A stretch of 29,379 nucleotides of DNA from an uncultured Lachnospiraceae bacterium (GCA_910588565.1 CAJUPF010000042.1:1-29379); one strand, 5' to 3'. Counted from the stretch's first letter, positions 1-6,745 are shown. The notes: a model not told the origin generated them from the sequence alone. A program made the numbers and translations.

Positions 1-97
1 AAAAGAAGCCGAGAAAATCAGAAAGAGCGTTTACAGTATCTTGCGGCAGGAACAGTGGGAACAACAGCCCTGCAGAAAGCAGGATATGGAACGATAA
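1..97 (+). CDS. 3' end of an unidentified gene (partial)
   Basis: The frame starting at base 2 is open from the window edge to a TAA at 95-97 and gives a highly charged, Gln/Arg-rich C-terminal tail of 31 residues ending in QDMER. The frame starting at base 1 is also open, but it runs through the downstream hairpin. The frame ending at 97 is preferred because an intrinsic terminator begins eight bases after its stop. No domain can be recognised from so short a tail. The neighbouring phage-type lysozyme remnant suggests accessory or mobile DNA, but that is inference. Confidence 0.35.
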   Translation, partial: KEAEKIRKSVYSILRQEQWEQQPCRKQDMER

Positions 98-104
98 CAG
101 ACAA

Positions 105-147
105 GGCGGCGGGATTGTCAACATCTGCCCCGCCGCCCTATTTTAGT
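105..147 (+). terminator. Intrinsic terminator, possibly bidirectional
   Basis: A perfect 9-bp G+C stem (GGCGGCGGG at 105-113 with CCCGCCGCC at 129-137) is followed by the T-rich stretch TATTTTAGTTTATTT. It sits directly after the stop at 97 and also just beyond the 3' end of the convergent VanZ gene (stop at 189), so it may serve both strands. Confidence 0.75.
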
Positions 148-188
148 TTATTTATCTGCCCGATAAAATGGAATTTCGAGGAACGCTG

Positions 189-1601
189 TTATTCCATGGC
201 TGAAACGATAGCTTCCCAAGGATACTCTGCCTGATTGATATAACCACTAAAACGGTACACCGGCCTGTAAAATCCCTTCGTATCATAGGTATAATCTAAG
301 CGGCAGTCCTTTACAACAAGGTTGTCCTCTTTATCAAAAGGAGTGTATTGCTCGAAGTTACCATCCATAATATCTAAATAGGCATCATTTTCGGACATTA
401 GAGTGACATTTTCAATATATTCATGGGTAATAACATTGTAGTGGAAACTGGAAATCTCTCCACTCTGATTATACGCAACCATAATACTACCTAAAGCAAA
501 ATCATCCTGCGGATAGTTTCCGTTCATAGTTGGCGCATCCCACCGAAGAATAGAGCCGTCCTGAACACTGAAAATCATACCATCTGGAAGCAGGTTGTAT
601 TGCTTCATCCATTCTTCAAGTTCATTTCTTTTTGCAAGTGTTTCCGCTTCCGTCAATTCAACTGTATCGTATGACCATGTGTTATAATTCCATTCACCGC
701 TGTTTGTCAATATAGTCAACTGAATATTTGAAGAATTACTGACATATACATGATTTCTTCCATCTCTGCGCACAGCCTTAAATTCGATGTCCGTCAATGC
801 TTCAACCGCCTGAGCTATTGTTTCACGGTACTGCGAATCATTTGCCCTAGGGTTCCTGTAAACGCAGGCACTGTCCTTACCTTCTGAAAATACAGCTTCA
901 TTTTCAATGGATATGGCGGACATATTCTGCTTTTCTGCTGGTATAATCGGCATATTTCCGTATTCCTGTCCATTATATACAGCGATTGCGCAACCAATAC
1001 CAATTACAAATATAAATGGAAGAATCAGCGCTTTTACAAGAGACTTCCATTCCAGCCCTTTTCGCCGGAAGCTGGTCAAGAAAAACATGATTACAAAATA
1101 CCCAAAGATACTTCCGACAAAATTGTGCAGTAGGTCATCCAGCTCAAAAATTCCCCGTCCGGTTATAAGTTGCAACACCTCAATAAGAAAAGTAACCAGA
1201 AAAGACACCAGACAGGTGAAGCGAAATTTTTCGCCTTTCTGGGACAGGAAAGGAAGAAGGAAACCCAACGGCGCAAACATCAGCATATTGAAAATAATTA
1301 GCTGCAATTCTGTATAAGACCATTCATGCCACGCATTGACATAGCTGCTAAACAAAGATGTGTTGATTGTTCCTGTAAAATTGGCTCCCCGGCTGAATGT
1401 TGTCAGTCCCAAAACAAGCAGTAACCACGCTGACAGAAGGACAAGCGCAGACCACTGTTTTACTGAGAGGATTCGGGAACCATGAAATATTTTTTTGTAG
1501 AGCAGAAATGCTCCTGCATAGATAGGAATTAGTATTCCAATCCCGGCCAACGCCAGCAGCGAATATCTAAAAATTGTTCTCGATATTGTTATGATGTCCA
1601 T
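189..1601 (-). CDS. VanZ-family membrane protein with a large extracytoplasmic C-terminal domain
   Basis: The 470-residue product has about six hydrophobic segments in residues 10-212. It carries the VanZ signature in the middle: NMLMFAPLGFLLPF near residue 105, then a segment with EVLQLITGRG and FELDDLLHNFVGS ending near residue 170. Residues ~215-470 are hydrophilic, predicted to lie outside the membrane, and not recognised. VanZ of Enterococcus gives low-level teicoplanin resistance, but most VanZ homologues have no assigned role and are much shorter (about 160-200 residues), so the extra domain is the distinctive part. The start at 1601 is supported by an AAGGGAGAT ribosome binding site seven bases upstream. 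The gene is monocistronic and convergent with its left neighbour. Confidence 0.8.
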   Translation of the reverse strand: MDIITISRTIFRYSLLALAGIGILIPIYAGAFLLYKKIFHGSRILSVKQWSALVLLSAWLLLVLGLTTFSRGANFTGTINTSLFSSYVNAWHEWSYTELQLIIFNMLMFAPLGFLLPFLSQKGEKFRFTCLVSFLVTFLIEVLQLITGRGIFELDDLLHNFVGSIFGYFVIMFFLTSFRRKGLEWKSLVKALILPFIFVIGIGCAIAVYNGQEYGNMPIIPAEKQNMSAISIENEAVFSEGKDSACVYRNPRANDSQYRETIAQAVEALTDIEFKAVRRDGRNHVYVSNSSNIQLTILTNSGEWNYNTWSYDTVELTEAETLAKRNELEEWMKQYNLLPDGMIFSVQDGSILRWDAPTMNGNYPQDDFALGSIMVAYNQSGEISSFHYNVITHEYIENVTLMSENDAYLDIMDGNFEQYTPFDKEDNLVVKDCRLDYTYDTKGFYRPVYRFSGYINQAEYPWEAIVSAME

Positions 1602-1660
1602 ATAAATCTCCCTTTCATAGCCCCCAAATTTCAGATTCGTCAGCTAGTTTTTTAGCTTAA

Positions 1661-1689
1661 AGCATAGCACATTTTCCCGCTGAAATCAA
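1661..1689 (-). promoter_or_regulatory. Sigma-A-type promoter for the VanZ-family gene
   Basis: On the minus strand, TTGATT (1684-1689) and TATGCT (1661-1666) are separated by exactly 17 bases. They lie about 60 bases upstream of the VanZ start codon. There is no competing promoter in the gap. Confidence 0.6.
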
Positions 1690-1706
1690 TTTCCATTCTA
1701 CGCCCG

Positions 1707-2254
1707 TTCAAAGGAGCTGGAAAAGGCGGTATTCCGATATTCATCGATTCGGAAGACGGAGATGGAACAGCAAGAATTGTTCGTGCTGACGGGCTGTCAA
1801 AAGATGTCAGAACGGAAATCGTAAAAGCGTTCTGTGATACGGCGACAGATGCAGGATTCCGGGCGGGGATCTATGCATCTGAATACTGGTATCAGGAGAA
1901 GGATGTGAGCGAAGGGATGTGAAAAACCTGTTGAAAGAAACGCCTGAGAATACACAGGCGGCATCTACAGAACCAGCCGGGGAAGCCCCGGAACACATAC
2001 AGCTGAACTATCAGCCGCAGAAAAGCTACAAAATCGCAGCGGACGGCCTGCGTATCCGGACGAAACTGGCATCGCAAAGCACACTTATGCTGCCGAACGC
2101 TGACATTATCGGAATCGCGGAAAAAGGCATGACAGTAAAAAATCAGGCGACGGCCAGAGTAGGCGATCAGATCTGGATGTACATAGGCACAGATGGAAAA
2201 GGCCGGGAGCAGTGGATATGCGCGGATACAGGATACAAGGCGTATATCAGATAA
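1707..2254 (+). pseudogene. Remnant of a phage-type GH25 lysozyme with C-terminal SH3-like domain
   Basis: Translation from about 1707 gives GKGGIPIFIDSEDGDGTAR and later AGFRAGIYASEYWY. These are the central strands of a GH25 (Cpl-1-like) muramidase, which cleaves peptidoglycan between MurNAc and GlcNAc. That frame stops at 1920-1922. Another frame (from 1919) continues with a Thr/Glu/Pro linker and a bacterial SH3-like cell-wall-binding domain ending at 2254. The N-terminal third and the second half of the GH25 barrel (WVAQY and WQYT-type motifs) are absent, so the gene has lost both its start and an internal segment and changed frame at the join. It has no start codon or ribosome binding site. 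It is most likely the scar of a prophage or integrative element. Confidence 0.75.
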
Positions 2255-2282
2255 CATCTTTATTTATAAATGTAAAATGTTG

Positions 2283-2311
2283 TTGTAACTTCTGCCCCGG
2301 CATGATAAAAT
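2283..2311 (+). promoter_or_regulatory. Candidate promoter of the small toxin-like ORF
   Basis: TTGTAA (2283-2288) and TAAAAT (2306-2311) have 17-base spacing. Transcription would start near 2318 and give a roughly 100-base structured 5' leader before the ORF at 2422. Confidence 0.45.
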
Positions 2312-2337
2312 ACCGGAAGGTTCTGCCATTGATGGTA

Positions 2338-2413
2338 GGCGGTTAGCCCTCTCCGGAGGGACTGTGACCCTCCGTTTACATAGAAACCCGTAAGGGAATC
2401 TGACAAGGGAGGG
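2338..2413 (+). promoter_or_regulatory. Structured leader with ribosome-site-masking element
   Basis: The leader starts with GGCGGTTAGCCC (2338-2349), whose near-complement GGGCTAACCGTC lies at 2573-2584 beyond the ORF (11 of 12 pairs). It continues with the self-complementary CTCCGGAG region (2351-2358). CCCTCC (2368-2373) is exactly complementary to the GGAGGG core of the Shine-Dalgarno site (AGGGAGGG, about 2406-2413). This layout of long-range end-to-end pairing plus ribosome-site occlusion is typical of type I toxin mRNAs such as hok. The assignment here is inference. Confidence 0.4.
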
Positions 2414-2421
2414 CTGAGCTT

Positions 2422-2526
2422 ATGTTGACTATCGAAGGACTAATTGCTGTAATCAGTTTGTGTGTTACTTGCTTCGGCCTTGGATATGCCATCGGTAGCA
2501 AGGATAATGATAAAACGCAGAAATAG
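2422..2526 (+). CDS. Small hydrophobic peptide, candidate holin-like type I toxin
   Basis: The ORF has 34 codons. It encodes a short N-terminal MLTIEGL, a single membrane-spanning stretch (about residues 5-24), and a charged tail ending in SKDNDKTQK. It has a good AGGGAGGG ribosome binding site about eight bases upstream. The size, one TM helix and Lys/Asp tail match the 'putative holin-like toxin' peptides scattered through Firmicutes accessory regions, which would act by damaging the cell's own membrane. Support comes mainly from the surrounding RNA signals: a leader that can hide the ribosome site, long-range inverted repeats, and hairpins on both sides of the 3' end. It could instead be a non-toxic regulatory or spurious peptide. 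Confidence 0.5.
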   Translation: MLTIEGLIAVISLCVTCFGLGYAIGSKDNDKTQK

Positions 2527-2555
2527 CCGCCCCAGTCTGGAAAACTAAGCGGCTA
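2524..2555. terminator. Hairpin at the toxin stop codon
   Basis: TAGCCGC (2524-2530, containing the stop codon) pairs with GCGGCTA (2549-2555) around an 18-base loop. The T-rich tails on both sides (ATTTGAG on plus, ATTTCTG on minus) are weak, so termination is possible on either strand but not certain. Confidence 0.4.
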
Positions 2556-2600
2556 TTTGAGCGACTGTTTTCGGGCTAACCGTCTATCGGCAGTTCCCAA

Positions 2601-2632
2601 AGGGCGTCTGTTGCAAGCAGATGCTCTTTTTT
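2601..2632 (+). terminator. Intrinsic terminator of the small-ORF transcript
   Basis: AGGGCGTCTG (2601-2610) pairs with CAGATGCTCT (2618-2627) over ten positions, including two G-U pairs, and is followed by six T residues. Ending here would keep the 2573-2584 segment in the mRNA, where it can fold back on the 5' end. Confidence 0.7.
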
Positions 2633-2812
2633 CTATTGGTATAGTAACATATGCAGTCCTGATTTGCAATATGAAAAAAAGTTCCGGCAAAAAAGGAAAA
2701 GCAATAATATCAGAAATTTTGTCTTATAGCAATATTATAGCAGACGACCTACAAAAGCCTTAAAAATCAAATTAAAAAGCGATTTTACAATCTGTCTTTT
2801 AATCAAGTTGTC

Positions 2813-2837
2813 CGGGGTTTGAATCCCTGAGGTCTCA
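2813..2837 (+). other. tRNA T-arm/acceptor-like fragment, possible attachment-site scar
   Basis: CGGGG (2813-2817), the 7-base loop TTTGAAT and CCCTG (2825-2829) form a T-arm-like hairpin. A 7-base segment (2830-2836) and an A follow, as in the 3' end of a tRNA. The 5' two thirds of a tRNA is not present. Tyrosine-integrase elements often leave such 3' tRNA duplicates, and the lysozyme remnant just upstream fits this. The loop has T rather than C at the third position, so chance resemblance is possible. Confidence 0.25.
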
Positions 2838-3031
2838 TTGCAGAAAGCCTTTGAAATCAAGGTTTAGAGAGTATAAAAGCACTTCTGCTGCTTTATCCTT
2901 TTTCTGCAGGCTGTGGCTGTATATGTTTGGCCATTGGCACAAACTATATATATTCCCATCCGTCCATGTCGTATCCTGCCCATTGCATCTCTTAATAGTG
3001 TATAAAATAGAAATTATATAAAAAAATTTGA

Positions 3032-3037
3032 TATAAT
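3032..3037 (+). promoter_or_regulatory. -10 element upstream of the sigma factor gene
   Basis: A perfect TATAAT lies in an AT-rich tract about 60 bases before the start codon. No good -35 hexamer sits at the usual distance, so it may depend on an activator or an alternative sigma factor. Confidence 0.35.
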
Positions 3038-3097
3038 GAGACAAAAATGCTTTTTTGGTTGTTTTATATATGAGTACTCAAAAAGGGGGGTTACAGA

Positions 3098-3553
3098 TTG
3101 GATATTACGCAAGTTTATAATGACAATAAGAACTCAGTCTATCGGCTGGCGTTGACATATCTGCATTCACAGGCTGAAGCGGAAGATGTTTGCCATGATG
3201 TATTTATCAAACTGATCGAACATAAGGTTTCTGTTTTCCCAGGAAAAGAACGGGCATGGCTTTTGACTGTGACAGCCAATGAATGTAAGAACCGTTTGAA
3301 ATTTTGGAGCCGTCATAAAAGTGAAAAATTGTCGGCGGATATTCCTGTGGAGGATACGCAATCACCGGATATATTAGAGACAGTGATGTCATTGTCCGTA
3401 AAAGAACGAACTGTAATCTACCTTTATTATTATGAGGGATATGCGACAGAAGAAATTGCCGGGATTTTGAAAATCACCGCGTCTGCAGTAAGATCCCGAA
3501 TGGAACGGGCCCGGAAACATTTAAAAACCAAGTTGGAAGGAGTAGAAATATGA
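3098..3553 (+). CDS. ECF-type RNA polymerase sigma factor
   Basis: The 151-residue protein has the two sigma-70 regions of the ECF class. Region 2 spans about residues 8-70, including AEDVCHDVFIKL, which contacts core polymerase and the -10 element. Region 4 spans about residues 95-148, with the helix-turn-helix GYATEEIAGILKITASAVRS that reads the -35 element. Length and composition are normal for the family. The start is a TTG at 3098 placed about seven bases after AAAAGGGGGG; no ATG fits as well. The stop overlaps the next gene by four bases (ATGA), so the two are translationally coupled. As usual for such pairs, the downstream membrane protein should hold this sigma factor inactive until a signal arrives. 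The specific signal and regulon cannot be read from the sequence. Confidence 0.9.
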   Translation: MDITQVYNDNKNSVYRLALTYLHSQAEAEDVCHDVFIKLIEHKVSVFPGKERAWLLTVTANECKNRLKFWSRHKSEKLSADIPVEDTQSPDILETVMSLSVKERTVIYLYYYEGYATEEIAGILKITASAVRSRMERARKHLKTKLEGVEI

Positions 3554-4719
3554 TGGATAATTATATGAAAAAATATTGTGAGCAGATGGATCAGGTAACA
3601 TTATCTGATACTGCGGATCAGGCAATTTTGAATGAACTCCTGAAGACTGAAACCCGGAAAGGAGGAGCATATATGAAACGAGTAAAAAGAAATATAAGCG
3701 CGGCTATGATCGCTGTAACGATTACAGCAGCATCTTTTGTTACAGTATGTGCAGGCGTTGTTATCCACGGTACAATTATTAAATCACATAAAGCTGAGTC
3801 CCAGGTAGAGGGAATCGGAGCTGCGGTAAATGTAGGAGAATCTTATTATTATGATCTTCTGGCAGGCGATGCAGGCGAGATTTATGCCCTTACAGATAAT
3901 GATGAAAAAAATGAACTGACCGATCATCATGCGCTCGTTTGGAAAAGCATGGATCAGGGAGATACCTGGGAAGAGGTTCTTTCTCAGCCGGATGAATTGA
4001 AAGAAGACAGCGGTCTGTTTGCCGGGGATCTTCGCAAGGGAGAAGATGGGATTGAGGCTATTGTGATCATGATGGAGAGAGAGGATGACAACGCAGAGGG
4101 TGGTTATGTGAACCGGGTGGTTCAGATCACAGCAGATTCCTGTACGGAGTATGATATGGATGAAGTATATACGCAGTTAGGCGGGCAGGATCATTTGAGG
4201 GATGTCAAATATGTGAATGACCACAGTATCGCTTTGGTAGGAACAGAAGAATGCCTGATTTATGATATTGATTCACAGAAAGTAATCAAAAATCTGCCTT
4301 ACAATTTAAGGATAGGATGTTTGAAAACCCAGGATCAGTTTTTGCTGTATGGAACAGAGATTTATGGCTGTATAAATGCGGAAACTTTAGAAGAGGAGGA
4401 ACCAGAGGAAGGGCTGCAGGAATTTGTGCAAATGATGTGCAAGAAAAATAATGCAGGGACATTGGATATGCTTTTTCCGCCTATGGCTGCATGGAAGGAT
4501 ACAATCGTATGCGTAACAAAAGAAGCTATTTATGAGTATAAGGATGGAGAAATTATACAGAGCAAACAACTTTCCAGCGCTGTAAATAATGGCCACGCTT
4601 TCAATGGTTTGCTGCCGTTCTGCAAGACTGGGGATGGAGCGTATTATGTATGCACACTTGATGGGGCAGGAGGAATGTCTTTATGGCAAATTGATGGGAA
4701 TAAGGAAGAAATGAAGTAA
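3550..4719 (+). CDS. Membrane-anchored anti-sigma-like protein with extracytoplasmic sensor domain
   Basis: The product has 389 residues. Residues 1-42 form a short cytoplasmic helix-rich segment (TLSDTADQAILNELLKT) like those of Clostridia ECF-linked regulators. One transmembrane helix follows at ~50-72, and the remaining ~315 residues lie outside. The outer part carries an Asp-box (SMDQGDTW, residues 133-140), a mark of beta-propeller or sialidase-like blades, and reads like a multi-bladed propeller of repeated short strands. It is coupled by a 4-base overlap to the sigma factor, which supports an anti-sigma role. A very strong AAAGGAGGAG sits just before an in-frame ATG at 3673, so a shorter form starting inside the linker before the TM helix is possible. 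The signal that is sensed is unknown. Confidence 0.7.
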   Translation: MMDNYMKKYCEQMDQVTLSDTADQAILNELLKTETRKGGAYMKRVKRNISAAMIAVTITAASFVTVCAGVVIHGTIIKSHKAESQVEGIGAAVNVGESYYYDLLAGDAGEIYALTDNDEKNELTDHHALVWKSMDQGDTWEEVLSQPDELKEDSGLFAGDLRKGEDGIEAIVIMMEREDDNAEGGYVNRVVQITADSCTEYDMDEVYTQLGGQDHLRDVKYVNDHSIALVGTEECLIYDIDSQKVIKNLPYNLRIGCLKTQDQFLLYGTEIYGCINAETLEEEEPEEGLQEFVQMMCKKNNAGTLDMLFPPMAAWKDTIVCVTKEAIYEYKDGEIIQSKQLSSAVNNGHAFNGLLPFCKTGDGAYYVCTLDGAGGMSLWQIDGNKEEMK

Positions 4720-4763
4720 ATATCAAAGCTTTGATTCCCAGAAAGAATAATTCTGTTATCTAA

Positions 4764-4812
4764 GATCGGTTCTTTTGGCATAGGATGCGGCACAATGCCA
4801 TGAGAACCGGTC
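4764..4812 (+). repeat. Long near-perfect inverted repeat after the anti-sigma gene
   Basis: An 18-base arm at 4764-4781 pairs with 4795-4812 with a single mismatch and two G-T pairs around a 13-base loop. A smaller hairpin (CAGAA/TTCTG) lies just before it. There is no T tract after the stem, so it is not a standard intrinsic terminator. It may stabilise the 3' end of the sigma/anti-sigma mRNA, or it may be a small dispersed repeat element. Confidence 0.6.
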
Positions 4813-4854
4813 CTGGTGAAAATTTATAGATGTTGCGTTTGTTTCAGAAAGAAG

Positions 4855-4882
4855 TTGTAAATCCCTGTATTTTTGATATAAT
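4855..4882 (+). promoter_or_regulatory. Promoter of the ACT-domain/UPF0210 pair
   Basis: TTGTAA (4855-4860) and a perfect TATAAT (4877-4882) with a 16-base spacer lie about 50 bases before the ATG at 4931. Confidence 0.6.
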
Positions 4883-4930
4883 GGCATGGTACATAGAATT
4901 GCATATATTGATAGAGTGAGGAGAAATTAT

Positions 4931-5215
4931 ATGGAAAAAGCAGCAGACAAGACAATTATCACTGTAGTAGGAAAGGATACTGTGGGAATTATTGCAAAAG
5001 TTTGCACATATCTTGCAGAGAACAGGATGAATGTCCTGGACATTTCTCAGACAATTGTGCAGGGATACTTTAATATGATGATGATTGTGGATATGAATGC
5101 AGCAAAGAAGCCGTTTGCAGACTGCTCGGAGGAACTGGATAAGCTGGGGAAAGAAATCGGTGTGAGTATTAAGTGCCAGCGGGAAGAGATTTTCCAGAAA
5201 ATGCACCGTATATAA
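4931..5215 (+). CDS. ACT-domain protein, UPF0237 family
   Basis: The 94-residue protein is essentially one ACT domain. It opens with TIITVVGKDTVGIIAKV, contains NVLDISQTIVQGYFNMMMIVD, and ends in the family's usual C-terminal helix. ACT domains bind amino acids or other small ligands and act as allosteric sensors; the ligand of this family is not known. The start at 4931 has GTGAGGAG just upstream. An in-frame ATG further upstream at 4886 lies on the promoter's likely start site and was not used. The UPF0210 gene follows after 17 bases. This pairing is widespread in Firmicutes and Archaea, and the small protein is presumed to regulate or partner the large one. Confidence 0.9.
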   Translation: MEKAADKTIITVVGKDTVGIIAKVCTYLAENRMNVLDISQTIVQGYFNMMMIVDMNAAKKPFADCSEELDKLGKEIGVSIKCQREEIFQKMHRI

Positions 5216-5232
5216 GCAGGGAGGAGCAGATC

Positions 5233-6597
5233 ATGATAAACATTTGGGAAGTAAAAGAAACCAATGAGATGATTGAGCAGGAAAATCTGGATGTCCGTAC
5301 AATTACACTGGGGATCAGCCTTTTAGACTGCATAGACTCCGATTTGGAGAAACTCAATCAGAACATTTACAATAAAATTACGGCAGCAGCGAAGAATCTG
5401 GCGGCTGCAGGAGAAGAGATTGAACGCGAATTTGCCATACCAATTGTAAATAAACGTATTTCGGTAACGCCGATTGCCCTTGTAGGCGGATCTGCCTGCA
5501 AGGCGCCGGAGGATTTTGTGACGGTTGCAAAGACAATGGATGCAGCGGCAAAAGCAGTCGGGGTTAATTTAATCGGCGGCTATTCCGCTCTGGTATCCAA
5601 AGGAATGACCAAGGCGGATGAGCTTTTGATCCGCTCGATTCCCATGGCTCTCTGCAGTACGGAGCGTGTCTGCAGTTCAGTAAATCTGGCGTCCAGCAAG
5701 ACCGGGATCAATATGGACGCGGTACGGTTGATGGGAGAAATCCTTCTGGAAGTTGCGGAACGCTCCAAAGACAGGGATTCGGTAGACTGTATGAAATTAG
5801 TTGTATTCTGCAACGCTCCGGATGATAATCCGTTTATGGCAGGCGCATTTCACGGGGTAACAGAAGCGGACGCAGTGATCAATATCGGCGTCAGCGGCCC
5901 TGGCGTGGTAAAGACCGCATTGGAAAAAGTGCGGGGAGAAAGTTTTGAGGTTTTATGCGAAACAATCAAAAAGACGGCGTTTAAAGTAACCCGCGTAGGA
6001 CAGCTGGTTGCGCAGGAAGCCTCACGGATGTTGGGAATTCCGTTTGGAATTATCGATTTATCTCTGGCGCCGACGCCGGCGATTGGGGACAGCGTAGCGG
6101 ATATTCTCTGTGAAATCGGACTGGAATACGCCGGAGCGCCAGGGACGACAGCTGCGCTTGCGCTTTTAAACGATCAGGTGAAAAAAGGCGGTGTAATGGC
6201 TTCTTCTTATGTGGGAGGGCTGAGCGGCGCGTTTATTCCTGTCAGCGAGGATCAGGGGATGATTGATTCTGTGCAGGCGGGAGCGATTACCTTGGAGAAA
6301 TTAGAGGCAATGACCTGCGTATGTTCCGTAGGGCTGGATATGATTGCAATTCCAGGAGATACGAAAGCTTCTGCAATATCCGGTATCATTGCAGATGAGA
6401 TGGCGCTTGGTATGGTAAACCAGAAGACGACGGCTGCAAGGCTGATTCCGGTAATTGGGAAAGACGTTGGGGATACGGTGGAATTTGGCGGATTGTTTGG
6501 ATATGCGCCGATTATGCCGGTCAATCCGTTTTCCTGTGAGGCGTTTATTCAGCGAAAGGGCAGGATACCGGCGCCGATCCACAGTTTTAAGAATTAA
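5233..6597 (+). CDS. PFL-family (UPF0210/DUF711) protein
   Basis: The 454-residue protein has the normal length for the family. Typical segments are MDAAAKAVGVNLIGGYSALV, NIGVSGPGVVKTALEK, LAPTPAIGDSVADIL, and the C-terminal GGLFGYAPIMPVNPFSCEAF. Structures of relatives show a pyruvate-formate-lyase-like fold, but there is no Gly-radical motif near the C terminus and the reaction is unknown. The start at 5233 follows GGGAGGAG; a longer in-frame extension to 5173 lies inside the ACT gene and was not used. It is co-transcribed with the ACT-domain gene upstream. No clear terminator lies between its stop and the next promoter at 6612. Confidence 0.9.
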   Translation: MINIWEVKETNEMIEQENLDVRTITLGISLLDCIDSDLEKLNQNIYNKITAAAKNLAAAGEEIEREFAIPIVNKRISVTPIALVGGSACKAPEDFVTVAKTMDAAAKAVGVNLIGGYSALVSKGMTKADELLIRSIPMALCSTERVCSSVNLASSKTGINMDAVRLMGEILLEVAERSKDRDSVDCMKLVVFCNAPDDNPFMAGAFHGVTEADAVINIGVSGPGVVKTALEKVRGESFEVLCETIKKTAFKVTRVGQLVAQEASRMLGIPFGIIDLSLAPTPAIGDSVADILCEIGLEYAGAPGTTAALALLNDQVKKGGVMASSYVGGLSGAFIPVSEDQGMIDSVQAGAITLEKLEAMTCVCSVGLDMIAIPGDTKASAISGIIADEMALGMVNQKTTAARLIPVIGKDVGDTVEFGGLFGYAPIMPVNPFSCEAFIQRKGRIPAPIHSFKN

Positions 6598-6611
6598 ATT
6601 AGCTCTTCTGG

Positions 6612-6641
6612 TTGACATTTCCAGGGAAGCATGATTATAAT
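6612..6641 (+). promoter_or_regulatory. Consensus sigma-A promoter driving the riboswitch transcript
   Basis: Perfect TTGACA (6612-6617) and perfect TATAAT (6636-6641) are separated by 18 bases. Transcription should begin near 6649, immediately before the riboswitch. A strong promoter followed by a conditional terminator is the expected design for riboswitch control. Confidence 0.85.
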
Positions 6642-6649
6642 GGGAGCAG

Positions 6650-6728
6650 TTATATAACTGACAGATGGCGGAAGGGAATATATGGAATATGACTGATGGA
6701 AATGCCGGCCGTCTGGGCAAGCTGCTCA
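6650..6728 (+). promoter_or_regulatory. ZTP/ZMP (pfl-motif) riboswitch
   Basis: The leader carries the 3' signature of the pfl motif, CCGTCTGGGCA, at about 6709-6719. It is preceded by the upstream conserved block around AACTGACAGATGGCGGAA (6657-6674) and a short variable hairpin region. ZTP riboswitches bind AICAR mono- or triphosphate (ZMP/ZTP), which builds up when 10-formyl-tetrahydrofolate is short, and they switch on purine and folate genes. Here the conserved GCCGTC of the aptamer's 3' part is also the left arm of the following terminator. Ligand binding should therefore block termination. The gene context is ideal, because the second gene downstream consumes ZMP and 10-formyl-THF. Confidence 0.85.
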
Positions 6729-6745
6729 GATGTGACGGCTTTTTT
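6708..6745 (+). terminator. Riboswitch-controlled intrinsic terminator
   Basis: GCCGTC (6708-6713) pairs with GACGGC (6734-6739), with an inner TGGGCA/TGCTCA helix, and six T residues follow directly. It shares bases with the conserved ZTP aptamer core, so the two folds exclude each other. Confidence 0.85.

Larger units (their letters stand above)
2520..2634 (-). ncRNA. Candidate antisense RNA to the toxin 3' region
   Basis: A minus-strand promoter (TTGCAA at 2664-2669, TACTAT at 2641-2646, 17-base spacer) would start an RNA near 2634. That RNA would be complementary to the toxin transcript's 3' region and would end after the GCGGCTA/TAGCCGC hairpin just past the toxin stop. Convergent toxin and antitoxin RNAs overlapping at a shared hairpin are typical of fst/txpA-type loci. 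Only the promoter and hairpin are visible, and transcription is inferred. Confidence 0.3.
2633..3097. other. Non-coding, AT-rich gap with no convincing gene
   Basis: Apart from the candidate antisense promoter (2641-2669), a tRNA T-arm-like scrap (2813-2837) and promoter elements near 3030, I see no gene here. Short ORFs on both strands lack ribosome binding sites and recognisable sequence. Confidence 0.5.

Noticed and set aside
907..1317. 136-codon plus-strand frame inside the VanZ gene
   Set aside because: It is the shadow of the membrane segments of the VanZ gene on the other strand, with low-quality composition and no start signals.
2557..2763. 68-codon frame after the toxin-like ORF
   Set aside because: It runs through an intrinsic terminator hairpin and has no ribosome binding site.
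2835..3044. 69-codon minus-strand frame in the gap before the sigma factor
   Set aside because: It lacks a ribosome binding site and any family resemblance, and it spans the promoter region of the sigma factor.
4886..4930. Upstream in-frame start for the ACT-domain gene
   Set aside because: That ATG lies at the expected transcription start of the TTGTAA/TATAAT promoter and lacks a ribosome binding site. The ATG at 4931 begins exactly at the conserved domain.
5173..5232. N-terminal extension of the UPF0210 gene
   Set aside because: It overlaps the ACT gene, and GGGAGGAG directly before 5233 marks the usual family start.
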